Origin: Acidobacteriota bacterium
Lineage (GTDB): Bacteria; Acidobacteriota; Terriglobia; Bryobacterales; Bryobacteraceae
Reading direction: 5' to 3'
Length of the DNA: 64,000 nucleotides
NCBI GenBank assembly: GCA_003223115.1
Contig: QHXW01000250.1
Coordinates: forward strand, 1 to 64,000
Within the stretch, counting starts at the first letter, position 1; every line of letters begins with the position of its first letter. This document shows positions 46,266 through 54,478 of the stretch, one piece after another. The notes under the pieces are model-generated. The model saw nothing but the letters and a program-made list of their open reading frames with translations. It ran no database searches and was not told the DNA's origin. The position numbers were made by a program, and so were the translations under genes.

Positions 46266-47015
46266 ATGCGTGCACTTATGTTCCTGGCACCGGCCGTCCT
46301 GATGGCGCAAAGCACGGCTCCCGCAGCCAAGTCAACGGCTGCGGCACCCACGGCCAAAACCGCGCCCAAGTCCGCCCCCAAGTCCGCTGCTGCGCGGAAG
46401 GCCCCTGCGCTGGTGCTGGCAACCGACGAAGAGAAGACCGTCTACGCTCTGGGCCTCCAGATGTACCGGTCGCTGGCCCAGTTCGACCTCTCGCCGGCCG
46501 AACTGGAGCTAATCAAGAACGCCCTTGCCGACGCTGCGGCTGGCAAGCCGGCGGTGGATGTGAACGAATGGGTGCCCAGGCTTCAGCCTTTCGGGCAAGC
46601 CCGCTCGGCTCGTGTGACGGAGAAGCAGAAGGTCGCCTCCAAGGCGTATCTCGCAAAGACGGCCACGGGGCCAGGCGCGGTCAAGACAGAGTCCGGACTG
46701 ATCTACGTGGATATCCAGCCTGGAACTGGTGCCTCGCCGAAGGCCTCCGATTCGGTGAAGGTGAACTATCGGGGCACACTGATCGACGGAACGGAGTTTG
46801 ACAGCTCTTACAAGCGGCATCAACCCGCGCAGTTCCAGCTGAGCGGCGTCATTCGCTGCTGGACTGAAGGCGTGCAGAAGATGAAGGTAGGTGGGAAGGC
46901 CCGGCTGGTGTGCCCGTCCGAGATCGCGTATGGGGACAACGGGCACCCGCCTACGATTCCGGGCGGAGCCACGCTGATTTTCGAAATCGAGTTGTTGGAG
47001 ATTGGGGGACATTGA
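46266..47015 (+). CDS. FKBP-type peptidyl-prolyl cis-trans isomerase, exported
   Basis: A 249-residue periplasmic folding helper. It has a signal peptide (MRALMFLAPAVLMAQS), an Ala/Lys/Pro-rich linker, an N-terminal dimerisation-type helical domain (EEKTVYALGLQMYRSLAQFDLSPAEL) and a C-terminal FKBP domain (about 145-247). The FKBP core is recognisable in DSVKVNYRGTLIDGTEFDSSY, the strand KVGGKARLVCPSEIAYGDNG and the ending PGGATLIFEIELLEI. The architecture is that of FkpA/Mip-like isomerases. It lies downstream of a dead gene and has no operon partner. Confidence 0.9.
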   Translation: MRALMFLAPAVLMAQSTAPAAKSTAAAPTAKTAPKSAPKSAAARKAPALVLATDEEKTVYALGLQMYRSLAQFDLSPAELELIKNALADAAAGKPAVDVNEWVPRLQPFGQARSARVTEKQKVASKAYLAKTATGPGAVKTESGLIYVDIQPGTGASPKASDSVKVNYRGTLIDGTEFDSSYKRHQPAQFQLSGVIRCWTEGVQKMKVGGKARLVCPSEIAYGDNGHPPTIPGGATLIFEIELLEIGGH

Positions 47016-47157
47016 GTTCGGATGGGGAAACGTGGGAGTTCGTTCCTGCTTTTCGTGACGCTCGCCGGCGGCAAAGCCGCACGGCGTTATGGTTACTCCG
47101 ACCCGACTGCCCGAACCATCCACGTTGCGCCGGTGGGCAACGAGAATTGGTGGCTCT

Positions 47158-47344
47158 GAAGAGTGAAGCGCGGTTCTTCGAAATCCGCTGGGATGTACAA
47201 CGCGTTCAACCATACGCAGTTTGCAGGATCGACACGACGGCGCGGTTCGATCCTGCGGGAAACCAGGTCAACGGACGTTTCGGGCAGGCGATCGCCTCGC
47301 GCCCTCCTCGCATCGTGCAGCTTGGACTTCTGCTGACGTTCTGA
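47158..47344 (+). pseudogene. 3' fragment of an Oar-like TonB-dependent receptor
   Basis: The end of an acidobacterial carboxypeptidase-regulatory/TonB-receptor gene is visible in pieces: ARFFEIRWD, then MYNAFNHTQFAG in the next frame, then IDTTARFDPAGNQVNGRFGQ followed by AIASRPPRIVQLGLLLTF and a stop at 47344. The closing segment ending in hydrophobic residues and Phe is the last beta-strand of an outer-membrane barrel. The two frame changes each need one base (for example one more G in GCAGGATC). No upstream part of the receptor is present, so this is a truncated relic. Confidence 0.6.
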
Positions 47345-47989
47345 GGCGCCTGCTACGCTCTGAGGGACGGGTTTCCTCCCTAGGCGGTGGGGTTGAACCC
47401 TTCCGTTGGGACCCGCGACCGGGACCGCTCTGGAAGTGCATCGCTGACTGAAAAGTTCTCAGATTTTACTTGCGCAAGCGTTCGGCAAAGCGAGCCGTCA
47501 CCGGTGCCAACAGAAACACCGCCGCGATGACAAGCGGCACTGCCCAGATCGCGTCTGGCATGTGATGGGCCGGTGACGCCCGCGGATCCATGTGGACTGT
47601 AAAGTTTGGCGAGGTTCACAGCGACGTATTCGCGTCGCGGCTGCTTCTTGCCGTCGGGTACCTCACCGAGCCGACCTATTTTGTAAACAGGGGCTCTACC
47701 CGGCGCCAGTGCACCGGGCATGAATGTATGGTCTGAAATCCGCGTTAACGGGAGGGTGGGCAGAATTGTTCGGGTCCCCGCAGAGTGAGTGGCGCGAGCG
47801 TCTCGGAAGGCTCAGTCTGAGACGAAATTGGAGGTCCAGCCCACGCGTTCGCGTTAAATAACGCTGTATCGCCGAATTTTCCGCCTCCGGTTTCTGCCGC
47901 TTCTCCGGGCCGCCCTCCGCCAAGCTGCCCGTTGTCATTTACATGCACGCGCAGGCGCACTCGCAGCCGGCCTGCGCCCGGCTCATTTC
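47345..47989. other. Gene-poor stretch before the mobile module
   Basis: No convincing gene is seen in these 645 bases. A minus-strand frame at 47466-47591 could encode 41 residues with one hydrophobic segment (AIWAVPLVIAAVFLLAP), but it has no ribosome site. The stretch probably holds decayed sequence at the left edge of the accessory region. Confidence 0.4.
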
Positions 47990-48063
47990 TCGCGTTATCC
48001 TCGCGTTATTTTTCGCGTTATTCTCGTGTTATTTTGCGTCAAATGGCGTCGCCTTCGCGTTAT
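47990..48063. repeat. Iteron-like array of TCGCGTTAT
   Basis: Five copies of TCGCGTTAT (one with TCGTGTTAT) begin at 47990, 48001, 48013, 48024 and 48055. The first four are spaced 11, 12 and 11 bases, close to one DNA turn, so a bound protein would contact one face of the helix. The array ends about 100 bases before the DUF2924-recombinase operon. Confidence 0.7.
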
Positions 48064-48167
48064 CTCGGCGCACTTGCGTTTCGACCCGCTAAGGAGCGTC
48101 CATGACAGGGACCGGGGTTAACACACCCGGAGAACAGGACGGCTCATTTCGAGAAACGGAGAAAGGC

Positions 48168-48668
48168 ATGAATGCTGAACTAAACCAGCACATCGATCAG
48201 CTGCGGCAGATGACGACCGCGCAGCTGCAGCTGAAATATCGCGAACTGTTCGGGCAACCGAGTCATTCCAATCACAAGGATTACCTATTCCGACGCGTTG
48301 CCTGGCGGATGCAGGCGGTGGCCGAAGGAGGCTTGTCGGAGCGGGCACGCGAATACGCACGGGCGATCGCCGCCGATGCCGACCTGCGCCTCTGCGCTCC
48401 GAAGAAGGCAATCGAAACTCAACCGGCGATTCGAATCGCTAACGCCTCAAGGCAGCTCGATCCTCGCGTGCCGCCTCCCGGCACGCAATTGATCAAGCGA
48501 TATAAGGATGAGACGCTCACGGTCACGGTGTTGGAGGACGGCTACCAATACGGAGACCGTGTTTACAAGTCACTCAGCGCCATCGCACGCCAAGCGACCG
48601 GAACGCAGTGGAACGGGTACGTGTTCTTTGGTTTGCGTTTGCGTCAGGAGCAGGGCCGTGCCGAGTAG
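48168..48668 (+). CDS. DUF2924 family protein
   Basis: A 166-residue protein of the DUF2924 family, which is usually encoded beside large serine recombinases in integrated elements. N-terminal part: IDQLRQMTTAQLQLKYRELFG and RRVAWRMQAVAEGGLSERA. C-terminal part, the family hallmark: PPPGTQLIKRYKDETLTVTV, then DGYQYGDRVYKSLSAIARQA with TGTQWNGYVFFGL. The start ATG at 48168 is preceded by GGAGAAAGG; an upstream ATG at 48102 would add 22 residues without family match. The last codons overlap the recombinase GTG start. No enzymatic activity is known. The C-terminal piece looks like a small nucleic-acid-binding beta fold, which is inference. Confidence 0.85.
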   Translation: MNAELNQHIDQLRQMTTAQLQLKYRELFGQPSHSNHKDYLFRRVAWRMQAVAEGGLSERAREYARAIAADADLRLCAPKKAIETQPAIRIANASRQLDPRVPPPGTQLIKRYKDETLTVTVLEDGYQYGDRVYKSLSAIARQATGTQWNGYVFFGLRLRQEQGRAE

Positions 48669-49932
48669 CCACGAAGCTCCGGCCAAAATGCCAGGGACCC
48701 GCGTCGTGCGTTGCGCGATTTATGCGCGCAAATCGACTGAAGAAGGTCTGTCGCAACCGTTCAACTCGTTAGACGCGCAGCGCGAGTCCGCTGAGGCTTA
48801 CATCTTGAGCCAGCGGCACATGGGCTGGACGGCATTGGAGCGGCGTTATGAAGACGGCGGTTACACGGGAGCCAATCTGGAGCGTCCGGCACTACGCGCG
48901 CTGATGGAGGACATCGAGTCGGGTCAAGTGGATTGCGTGGTGGTCTATAAAGTAGACCGCCTGAGCCGGTCCTTGCTGGATTTCGCCCGGCTGATCGGGA
49001 TGTTTGAAGAGCACGGAGTGAGTTTGGTATCGGTCACGCAACAGCTGAATACCACGGACTCTCTGGGCCGGTTGACGCTCAATATTCTGTTATCGTTTGC
49101 GCAGTTCGAGCGGGAGCTCATCGCGGAACGGACGCGGGACAAGATGCGAGCGGCGCGGCGGAAAGGAAAATGGCTGGGGGGCCAGCCGATCCTCGGGTAT
49201 GATGTCGATCCGGAGCGTGGCGGCCTCAAGATCAATGCCGGAGAGGCCCCGCGAGTTGGGTTCATCTTTCAGCAGATCGCCGAGGGCAAGAGTGCACACG
49301 AAGTGCTCGACGGACTATCGCGGCGGAGTTGGTCGACCAAGCAGTGGGTTAGCCGGTCCGGCCGGCAGCATCCGGGCCGAGCTTTCAAGGTATCGGATCT
49401 GGTCCGCCTGGTCCAGAATGTTATGTATGTGGGGAAGCTACGCGACGGGGAGCAAATCTATCAAGGAGCACACGCGGGAATTATCGATGCAGAACTCTGG
49501 GAGCGGGCGAATACAGCCTTTAAACGATGGCGCGCGCCCGCTCGGGACCAGAGCCGAAACAGTTCACCAAATGGTACTGCGGAACGCAAGGCAGAAGTTT
49601 CCCAGCGGCCGTCAGTGACGAGAATAAGTCGTTTGCTGGCACTGGCGCTGAAGATGGAACAAATGATTCAGGAAGGAACCGTAAAGAATTACAGCGGTCT
49701 GGCACACCTGGGCCAGGTCTCGCGTGCGCGCATCACCCAGGTCATGAATCTGTTGCAACTGGCGCCCGATATTCAGGAGGAGATCTTGCTAGGAAACACG
49801 CCGGAAGACCGATTGCGCGAGTCTGCCATAAGGAAACTGAGTGGTGTGGTCCTGTGGAGCGAGCAACGTGACCGTTGGCACGCACTGCTTCGAGCCGCCT
49901 CGAAACCTCCGGCGTTGCGTTGCTGCTGCTGA
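48658..49932 (+). CDS. Large serine recombinase (resolvase/invertase superfamily)
   Basis: A 424-residue site-specific recombinase. The N-terminal catalytic domain begins CAIYARKSTEEGL, where the serine is the nucleophile, and continues with VDCVVVYKVDRLSRSLLDFARL and FAQFERELIAERTRDKMRAARRKGKW. The recombinase domain follows (GYDVDPERGGLKINAGEAPRVGFIFQQIAEGKS). The last 110 residues contain a helix-turn-helix-like stretch (NYSGLAHLGQVSRARITQVMNLLQLAPDIQEEIL). The start is GTG at 48658, because AGGAG lies 7 bases before it; the ATG at 48688 has no ribosome site. It would integrate or excise the surrounding DNA, and it overlaps the DUF2924 gene. Confidence 0.9.
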   Translation: MPSSHEAPAKMPGTRVVRCAIYARKSTEEGLSQPFNSLDAQRESAEAYILSQRHMGWTALERRYEDGGYTGANLERPALRALMEDIESGQVDCVVVYKVDRLSRSLLDFARLIGMFEEHGVSLVSVTQQLNTTDSLGRLTLNILLSFAQFERELIAERTRDKMRAARRKGKWLGGQPILGYDVDPERGGLKINAGEAPRVGFIFQQIAEGKSAHEVLDGLSRRSWSTKQWVSRSGRQHPGRAFKVSDLVRLVQNVMYVGKLRDGEQIYQGAHAGIIDAELWERANTAFKRWRAPARDQSRNSSPNGTAERKAEVSQRPSVTRISRLLALALKMEQMIQEGTVKNYSGLAHLGQVSRARITQVMNLLQLAPDIQEEILLGNTPEDRLRESAIRKLSGVVLWSEQRDRWHALLRAASKPPALRCCC

Positions 49933-49956
49933 ACTGAGATAAGTCCGACTGCCGCT

Positions 49957-50385
49957 TCACCTGGGCCCGCTGGATGGCTTATTGAGGTCTTCGAGAGCAC
50001 GGATGCGCGGCTCCTGATGCTGGGTCTCGATCACACGACGCCGGTCCTCCAGCATCCCTGAGAAAGCCTGCCCTTCGGCCGGTGTGAGCTGGCCCCGAGC
50101 CACGCCGCTGACCACGGATTCAGAGGCCACAGCCACATCGGTGATTGTCTTAATGGGTGGCAGTTTAAACTGCAATGTACGCTGGCGCCGTGCGGGCATG
50201 AGCCGCTCCATACATAGCCGCATCGCCGTGGGGTTGCCCTGGTACGCCAGCACCAGGCACTTTTTGATCAGGTTCTCGGCATGGCTGTCCAGCGTGTCCT
50301 GACACACACGGGTGACTTTGTTCCGGCTGCCTCGAGGCCGCCCGCGCCCGTATTTATTTCCAGCTTGGAATGGCTTGCCACGCAT
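49957..50385 (-). CDS. DUF5681 domain protein
   Basis: A 142-residue basic protein. The opening MRGKPFQAGNKYGRGRPRGSRNKVT is the DUF5681 signature, found mostly in phages and integrated elements, where some members sit at the place of a small terminase or DNA-packaging gene. The middle (NPTAMRLCMERLMPARRQRTLQFKLPPI) is also conserved. The C-terminus is helical and charged. It is convergent with the recombinase (24 bases between stops), without a hairpin in that gap. Confidence 0.8.
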   Translation of the reverse strand: MRGKPFQAGNKYGRGRPRGSRNKVTRVCQDTLDSHAENLIKKCLVLAYQGNPTAMRLCMERLMPARRQRTLQFKLPPIKTITDVAVASESVVSGVARGQLTPAEGQAFSGMLEDRRRVIETQHQEPRIRALEDLNKPSSGPR

Positions 50386-50492
50386 GGGAGCTACCGCCTA
50401 GTGTTCGCTAAAAATGTTCATCGCGCTTTCTTCGCCCAGAATCATTCCCGCACGAATTCGCTTGCTTGTGCGGCCCGCCGGAGTGATCCATG

Positions 50493-50510
50493 TGGTGACC
50501 GCGGTCACCA
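50493..50510. promoter_or_regulatory. 18-bp perfect palindrome upstream of DUF3489 gene
   Basis: TGGTGACCGCGGTCACCA is perfectly self-complementary and ends 23 bases before the DUF3489 start codon, just ahead of its AAAAGGAG ribosome site. Its place suggests an operator for a dimeric DNA-binding protein. No T-run follows, so it is not a terminator. Confidence 0.55.
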
Positions 50511-50533
50511 CCGCGAAAAGGAGAATCCGCGCA

Positions 50534-51067
50534 ATGACGACCTTTACAATCGACTCTCACAACAACATCACCGCCTTCGGTTCTACCAAGGAGGCAAAAG
50601 ACAACCCGCAGGCCGAGCGGTTCACCAGTCCTAAAGAACTGGGCCGCTTGGCTGAGAACTGGCCGGGCTCCCGGCTGGTTGAGATCTGGAACGCTCTGCC
50701 CGGCCAGAAACCCGTCAAAAAGTTCACGAGCCGGCTGGCAGCCGTCACCCGAATCTGGAAGGCCATCCAGAATCTTGCCCCGCACCATACGCCACAAGCG
50801 CCCCGTGTTGGGCCCAACAACAAGTCCGGCAAACGGGCTCATCGCGCCAGGCGTGCCACAGCCCGCCGGGGCAGCAAAACGGCCCAGGTTGTGGAACTGC
50901 TCAAGCGGCCCCACGGAGTCACCCTGAAGGACCTCATGGCAGCTACCGAATGGCAAGCCCATAGCGTGCGCGGTTTCATTAGCGGCGCGTTGAGAAAGAA
51001 AATGGGCCTCGCGGTCGAGTCCACGAAATCGTCGGACGGAGAACGAAGCTACTCGATCAAGGCTTGA
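50534..51067 (+). CDS. DUF3489 domain protein
   Basis: A 177-residue basic protein. The C-terminal 70 residues (SKTAQVVELLKRPHGVTLKDLMAATEWQAHSVRGFISGALRKKMGL) are the DUF3489 domain, probably a winged helix. The N-terminal half (TFTIDSHNNITAFGSTKEA and WPGSRLVEIWNALPGQKPVKKF) is conserved in the same protein type. The start ATG at 50534 has AAAAGGAG in front; an upstream frame to 50414 lacks support. DUF3489 and DUF2924 genes often travel with serine recombinases, as here. A DNA-binding regulator of the element is the simplest guess. Confidence 0.85.
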   Translation: MTTFTIDSHNNITAFGSTKEAKDNPQAERFTSPKELGRLAENWPGSRLVEIWNALPGQKPVKKFTSRLAAVTRIWKAIQNLAPHHTPQAPRVGPNNKSGKRAHRARRATARRGSKTAQVVELLKRPHGVTLKDLMAATEWQAHSVRGFISGALRKKMGLAVESTKSSDGERSYSIKA

Positions 51068-51088
51068 TGTTCCCCCACCCGTTCGCGT

Positions 51089-51113
51089 GCCGCCGAGGCC
51101 GCGCCTCGGCGGC
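51089..51113. terminator. GC-rich terminator hairpin between convergent genes
   Basis: A perfect 10-bp stem (GCCGCCGAGG with CCTCGGCGGC) and a 5-base loop lie 22 bases after the DUF3489 stop. GTATTTCTGG follows on the plus strand. The position between two convergent genes fits a bidirectional terminator. Confidence 0.65.
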
Positions 51114-51144
51114 GTATTTCTGGACGCAAGACACATGCCTCGTG

Positions 51145-51654
51145 TCAACATCGGTCGCCGGCCTCACCGAACTCGTGTCGGCGACGAAACGCAGAGAACT
51201 CCGCTACGGAGTTGAAGCCCGCTAAGAGGCTGATCCGTTCAATTTCCGAACGATAGGCTTGCATGGCGGCTGACTCTGGGTCGCTTGCTTGACGCCCTTC
51301 GTGAGCTGCGAGGGTACCGCTACGGCACAGTTGGAGCTCTTCCAAGGACATGCGGGAGGCCAGCACTTGGCCAACACCTTGCGTGATGGCACCGACCAGA
51401 TCAGATCCCTGGATTGGACGCAGTCCGGCCGATCGACATCCTCGCTCCAGTGCTTGGGTATAGCTTCGCCTGGCGGCCTCCTCACGGTCCGTGAGCAGAC
51501 GGCCGGCCCATTCGGCGCCATAAGCGGCGATCAGCGCTTCCACATCGTCGGGCTGGAGACACTCCATCGCCCGCTCGGCAATGGTTTGATGGCGACCGCG
51601 CTTCGCAGAATTTGATCTTTCCAGCGCCTCAATTCTTCGACGAAGGTTGCGCAT
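51145..51654 (-). CDS. Hypothetical helical protein of the mobile module
   Basis: A 169-residue protein that I do not recognise. It opens with a basic coiled-coil-like helix (MRNLRRRIEALERSNSAKRG) followed by helical, charged sequence (ERAMECLQPDDVEALIAAYGAEWAGRLLTDREEAARRSYTQAL). No membrane segment or signal peptide is seen. The start at 51654 is chosen because the upstream part of the frame (to 51747) overlaps the methyltransferase gene. It lies 34 bases downstream of that gene on the same strand, so it is probably part of its transcript. Similar small proteins are found near phage-type terminase genes, but this is not enough for a name. Confidence 0.55.
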   Translation of the reverse strand: MRNLRRRIEALERSNSAKRGRHQTIAERAMECLQPDDVEALIAAYGAEWAGRLLTDREEAARRSYTQALERGCRSAGLRPIQGSDLVGAITQGVGQVLASRMSLEELQLCRSGTLAAHEGRQASDPESAAMQAYRSEIERISLLAGFNSVAEFSAFRRRHEFGEAGDRC

Positions 51655-51688
51655 TGTGGTTCCCGGTCGTGATCTCCGCAATGACCCG

Positions 51689-52938
51689 CTAAGCCGCTCT
51701 CTGTTGACGCGACGTCGCGATCTCCGCAAAGGCGCGCCCGTCTCCATCCAGAACAGCCTGCTTGCCGCTGAACTGCTGCCACCGTTGGCAAGTCACATCG
51801 GCGTACCTAGGATCGATTTCGATCAGACGCGCCCTTCGCCTTAGGCGCTCGCACGCAATAAGCGTCGTCCCGGAGCCGGCGAACGTGTCCAGAACGATGC
51901 CACCGAACTCACTGCTATTCGACACCGCCCGCTCCACCAACTCTACTGGCTTGGCTGTGGGATGCTCGCGATTCGACATGGGCCGTGGAATAAACCATAC
52001 GTCGCCCTGGTCCCGAGCACCGCACCAGTGGTGGTCCGCACCTTTGGGCCATCCATACAGAATCGGTTCGTATTGACGCTGATAATCCGAACGCCCTAAG
52101 GTGAAGTGGTGTTTGCACCAGATCACGAAGGTAGACCAGTGTCCTCCCGCTTCCGTGAACGCTCGGTGCAGCGTGTGCAACTCCGATGAAGACATGCAGA
52201 TGTAAATGCCGCCTTGGCAGACTGCCATCACGTTCGTACACGCCTGCCGCAGGAACTCATAAAACTTATCGCCTAGCTCATCGTTCCGGATTCTGAGCTT
52301 GTCGGAAGTTTTGCCTTGATACCCCACGTTGTACGGAGGGTCTATGAACACCATATCGGCTGTCCTCCCGTCCAGAACGGTTTCAATCGCTTCCATGCTG
52401 GTGGCATCGCCACAGAGTAGTCGATGGTTTCCTAGGATCCATAAATCCCCGGGCGCGGTGATCGGCACCACCGGCATGGCCGGCACTTCATCCGCGTCCG
52501 TAATTCCTCGCCCAAGTCCTGTTCGGCCAGCAACCGCTCCAGCTCCGCGTCATCAAAGCCGATCAGCTTCACATCGAATTCTTCCTGCTGCAAGGCCGCC
52601 AGCTCCAGTCGTAAGATCTCCTCGTCCCAACCCGCGTTGAGGGGCAACCGGTTGTCGGCAATGGCCAGGGCGCGGCGTTGTTTTGCCGTCAAATGTCCGA
52701 GAACGATGACCGGCACCTCGCTCATGCCGAGTTTGCGGACGGCCTGCAGCCGAGCATGGCCAGCAATGATTCCGTTGTCGGTTCCGATCAGGATCGGGTT
52801 CACGAATCCGAACTCCCGGATGCTGGCCACAATCTGCTCGATTTGCGCCTCGGAATGGGTCCTGGCGTTCTGGGGGTACTCCCTAAGTTGATTAATTGCG
52901 CGTTTTTCCATATGGCCAACCATGATGGGTGAACTCAT
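51689..52938 (-). pseudogene. ParB-like nuclease domain / DNA methyltransferase fusion, one frameshift
   Basis: The first frame (from 52938) is a ParB/sulfiredoxin-type domain: LREYPQNARTHSEAQIEQIV, GFVNPILIGTDNGIIAGHARL and KLGMSEVPVIVL. The second frame (to 51689) is a DNA adenine or cytosine-N4 methyltransferase: LLCGDATS, FIDPPYNVGYQGK and, near the end, LDTFAGSGTTLIACERL. The order DPPY before FAGSGT makes it a beta-class enzyme. In related prophage and element proteins these are one chain of about 415 residues. Here one base is lacking near 52500: reading GAGGAAATTACG instead of GAGGAATTACG joins EE to ITDADEVPAMP. It may still work as two proteins, since the second half has an ATG at 52486. 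Confidence 0.78.
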
Positions 52939-53040
52939 TAGAAGTCTGCTCCTCTTTCCACGGAAACATGATTTTCGGGCCGTGGACCTAGTGTCACTAT
53001 GGAACGCCGAGGATACCTGAGTCAGTTGAAAAATGGTGGC

Positions 53041-53970
53041 CTAAGGAGATTTCAACTTCCCGCGCTTCGTGCGGACCTCGAGATGAGCTAGTTGTGCCGC
53101 TTTATGCAGCCCTTTTGAAATGGTCGTCTTGTCCCCTGCATGTGGCGAGCACTTGAGAATTCTGTCGAGTGACCAGTCTCCGCAGTGGTAGAGGGCCAGC
53201 CATTCCATGTGCTCAACACTGTACCGAGCAATGACACGCCGGCCTCCTCGATCCTGGACAAGCGTGCGAATCCGTTTCTCGTAAGCGCGCAAATGAGTTT
53301 CGAAGCGCTTCCTTACATTGGCGCCGAATGCCCGCCAACTCGAAAGCTGAGGGTCCCATCCCCAGTCCTCGAAACTGAAGCGGTGCTCTCCATCGCCGAT
53401 CAGGATCTGCCCACAAACGTTCGGACGGAAGCCTTGAAGATCCAACGACCGCCGTGCATCAGCGAACTTGTGCCAGATAGACAATGTCTGGAGCGCGCCC
53501 TCGAGAATCCACGCTTCTTTCTCCAAGTTGAATGCCCCCGCCCACGCCAGCAGAAGTGGCGTTAGCTGGTTTTTGCGGTCCGAATGAACCTGCCAAGTGG
53601 GAAACTTCCATCCAGTCTCCCAGTAATCCTTCCTTTTGCCGGCGAGCCGCGCAAATGTTGGGTATACGTCTTTTCGTAGCTGCTCACCGAACGCGGGTAC
53701 CTTGCGGTGAACCGCTTGGATGAATTCCCAGCGAGCGCGGGCGACTTGGTTGTTGTTGTCATGTCGATCAGAGAGGATATATTCGCCCGCAGTCAACCCT
53801 TGACGATTGTTTCGCGGTTTCGTCGGCTTGTTGGCGGACGGTTCATGCTGGTGTTTTGCGAACCCGGAAGGACTCCGGAGTTCGCGGTCGATCCTGCTCA
53901 AGCTACGATCGAGCTCGGTTAGACATTTCCCGGGATGCCCATGCCCCGCATTGACTGTGTTCGCGGCCAT
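53041..53970 (-). CDS. Hypothetical protein of the accessory region
   Basis: A 309-residue soluble protein that I cannot assign. The first 65 residues are polar and probably disordered. The central part is Trp-rich (KDYWETGWKFPTWQVHSDRKNQLTPLLLAWAGAFNL), and the region about 190-230 reads GQILIGDGEHRFSFEDWGWDPQLSSWRAFGANVRKRF. The end (VEHMEWLALYHCGDWSLDRILKCS) looks like a helix-turn-helix. It could be a DNA-binding cargo protein of the element. Ribosome site and neighbours give no clue: the methyltransferase gene starts 102 bases downstream on the same strand. Confidence 0.6.
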   Translation of the reverse strand: MAANTVNAGHGHPGKCLTELDRSLSRIDRELRSPSGFAKHQHEPSANKPTKPRNNRQGLTAGEYILSDRHDNNNQVARARWEFIQAVHRKVPAFGEQLRKDVYPTFARLAGKRKDYWETGWKFPTWQVHSDRKNQLTPLLLAWAGAFNLEKEAWILEGALQTLSIWHKFADARRSLDLQGFRPNVCGQILIGDGEHRFSFEDWGWDPQLSSWRAFGANVRKRFETHLRAYEKRIRTLVQDRGGRRVIARYSVEHMEWLALYHCGDWSLDRILKCSPHAGDKTTISKGLHKAAQLAHLEVRTKRGKLKSP

Positions 53971-54398
53971 CAGAGTAGTACCTCAATTGTTATATCGGGA
54001 GTGAATCGAAAAAGCTTGCAGTGGCCTTGCGGCTCGCGACAGCAGGACAACGATCAGGAGAGCAGGGCAGCATATCCAAGGACGCAAGCTGCGGCTGCCC
54101 TGTTCCCCGGATCTGCGCTCACAAAATGTGATGCGCACATCGCAACCAGGCGCCGAGCCGTTAACTGCGGCGCCCTCGTATTCATTCGGGCACCCGAAAA
54201 ATGCTCTTTCCCCCCGATAGTTAACGAGGCCCGGAAGACTATCGCATGCGCTGATCGGTCGCCACGAAGTGTGCAGACGGCGACCATGCGGAATCTAAAC
54301 ACCTTCTAATGACAAGATTCCAAGATCTGCAGCTGTTTCGGAACCAGGAATTTGCGCGTTTCCAAGTGCTTTCCTGCACCCCAGTGTTGTGACCCGGG
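53971..54398. other. Intergenic stretch left of the IS element
   Basis: About 430 bases without a supportable gene. Short frames on both strands have no ribosome sites and no familiar sequence. It probably holds the promoter of the minus-strand gene ending at 53041. Confidence 0.4.
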
Positions 54399-54478
54399 GT
54401 GTTAACGCATTATGAGGGGGCGCCCTTTTGAGCGTAGGCTTTATTCGTCGGCTGCGACCGACGGAAGGAGCACCCCAC

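Noticed and set aside
47466-47591. 41-residue minus-strand membrane peptide
   Set aside because: One hydrophobic segment, but no ribosome site, no promoter and no partner genes.
52432-52510. Programmed frameshift in the ParB-methyltransferase gene
   Set aside because: No slippery heptamer with a downstream structure is evident, and other loci in the window show the same kind of one-base loss.
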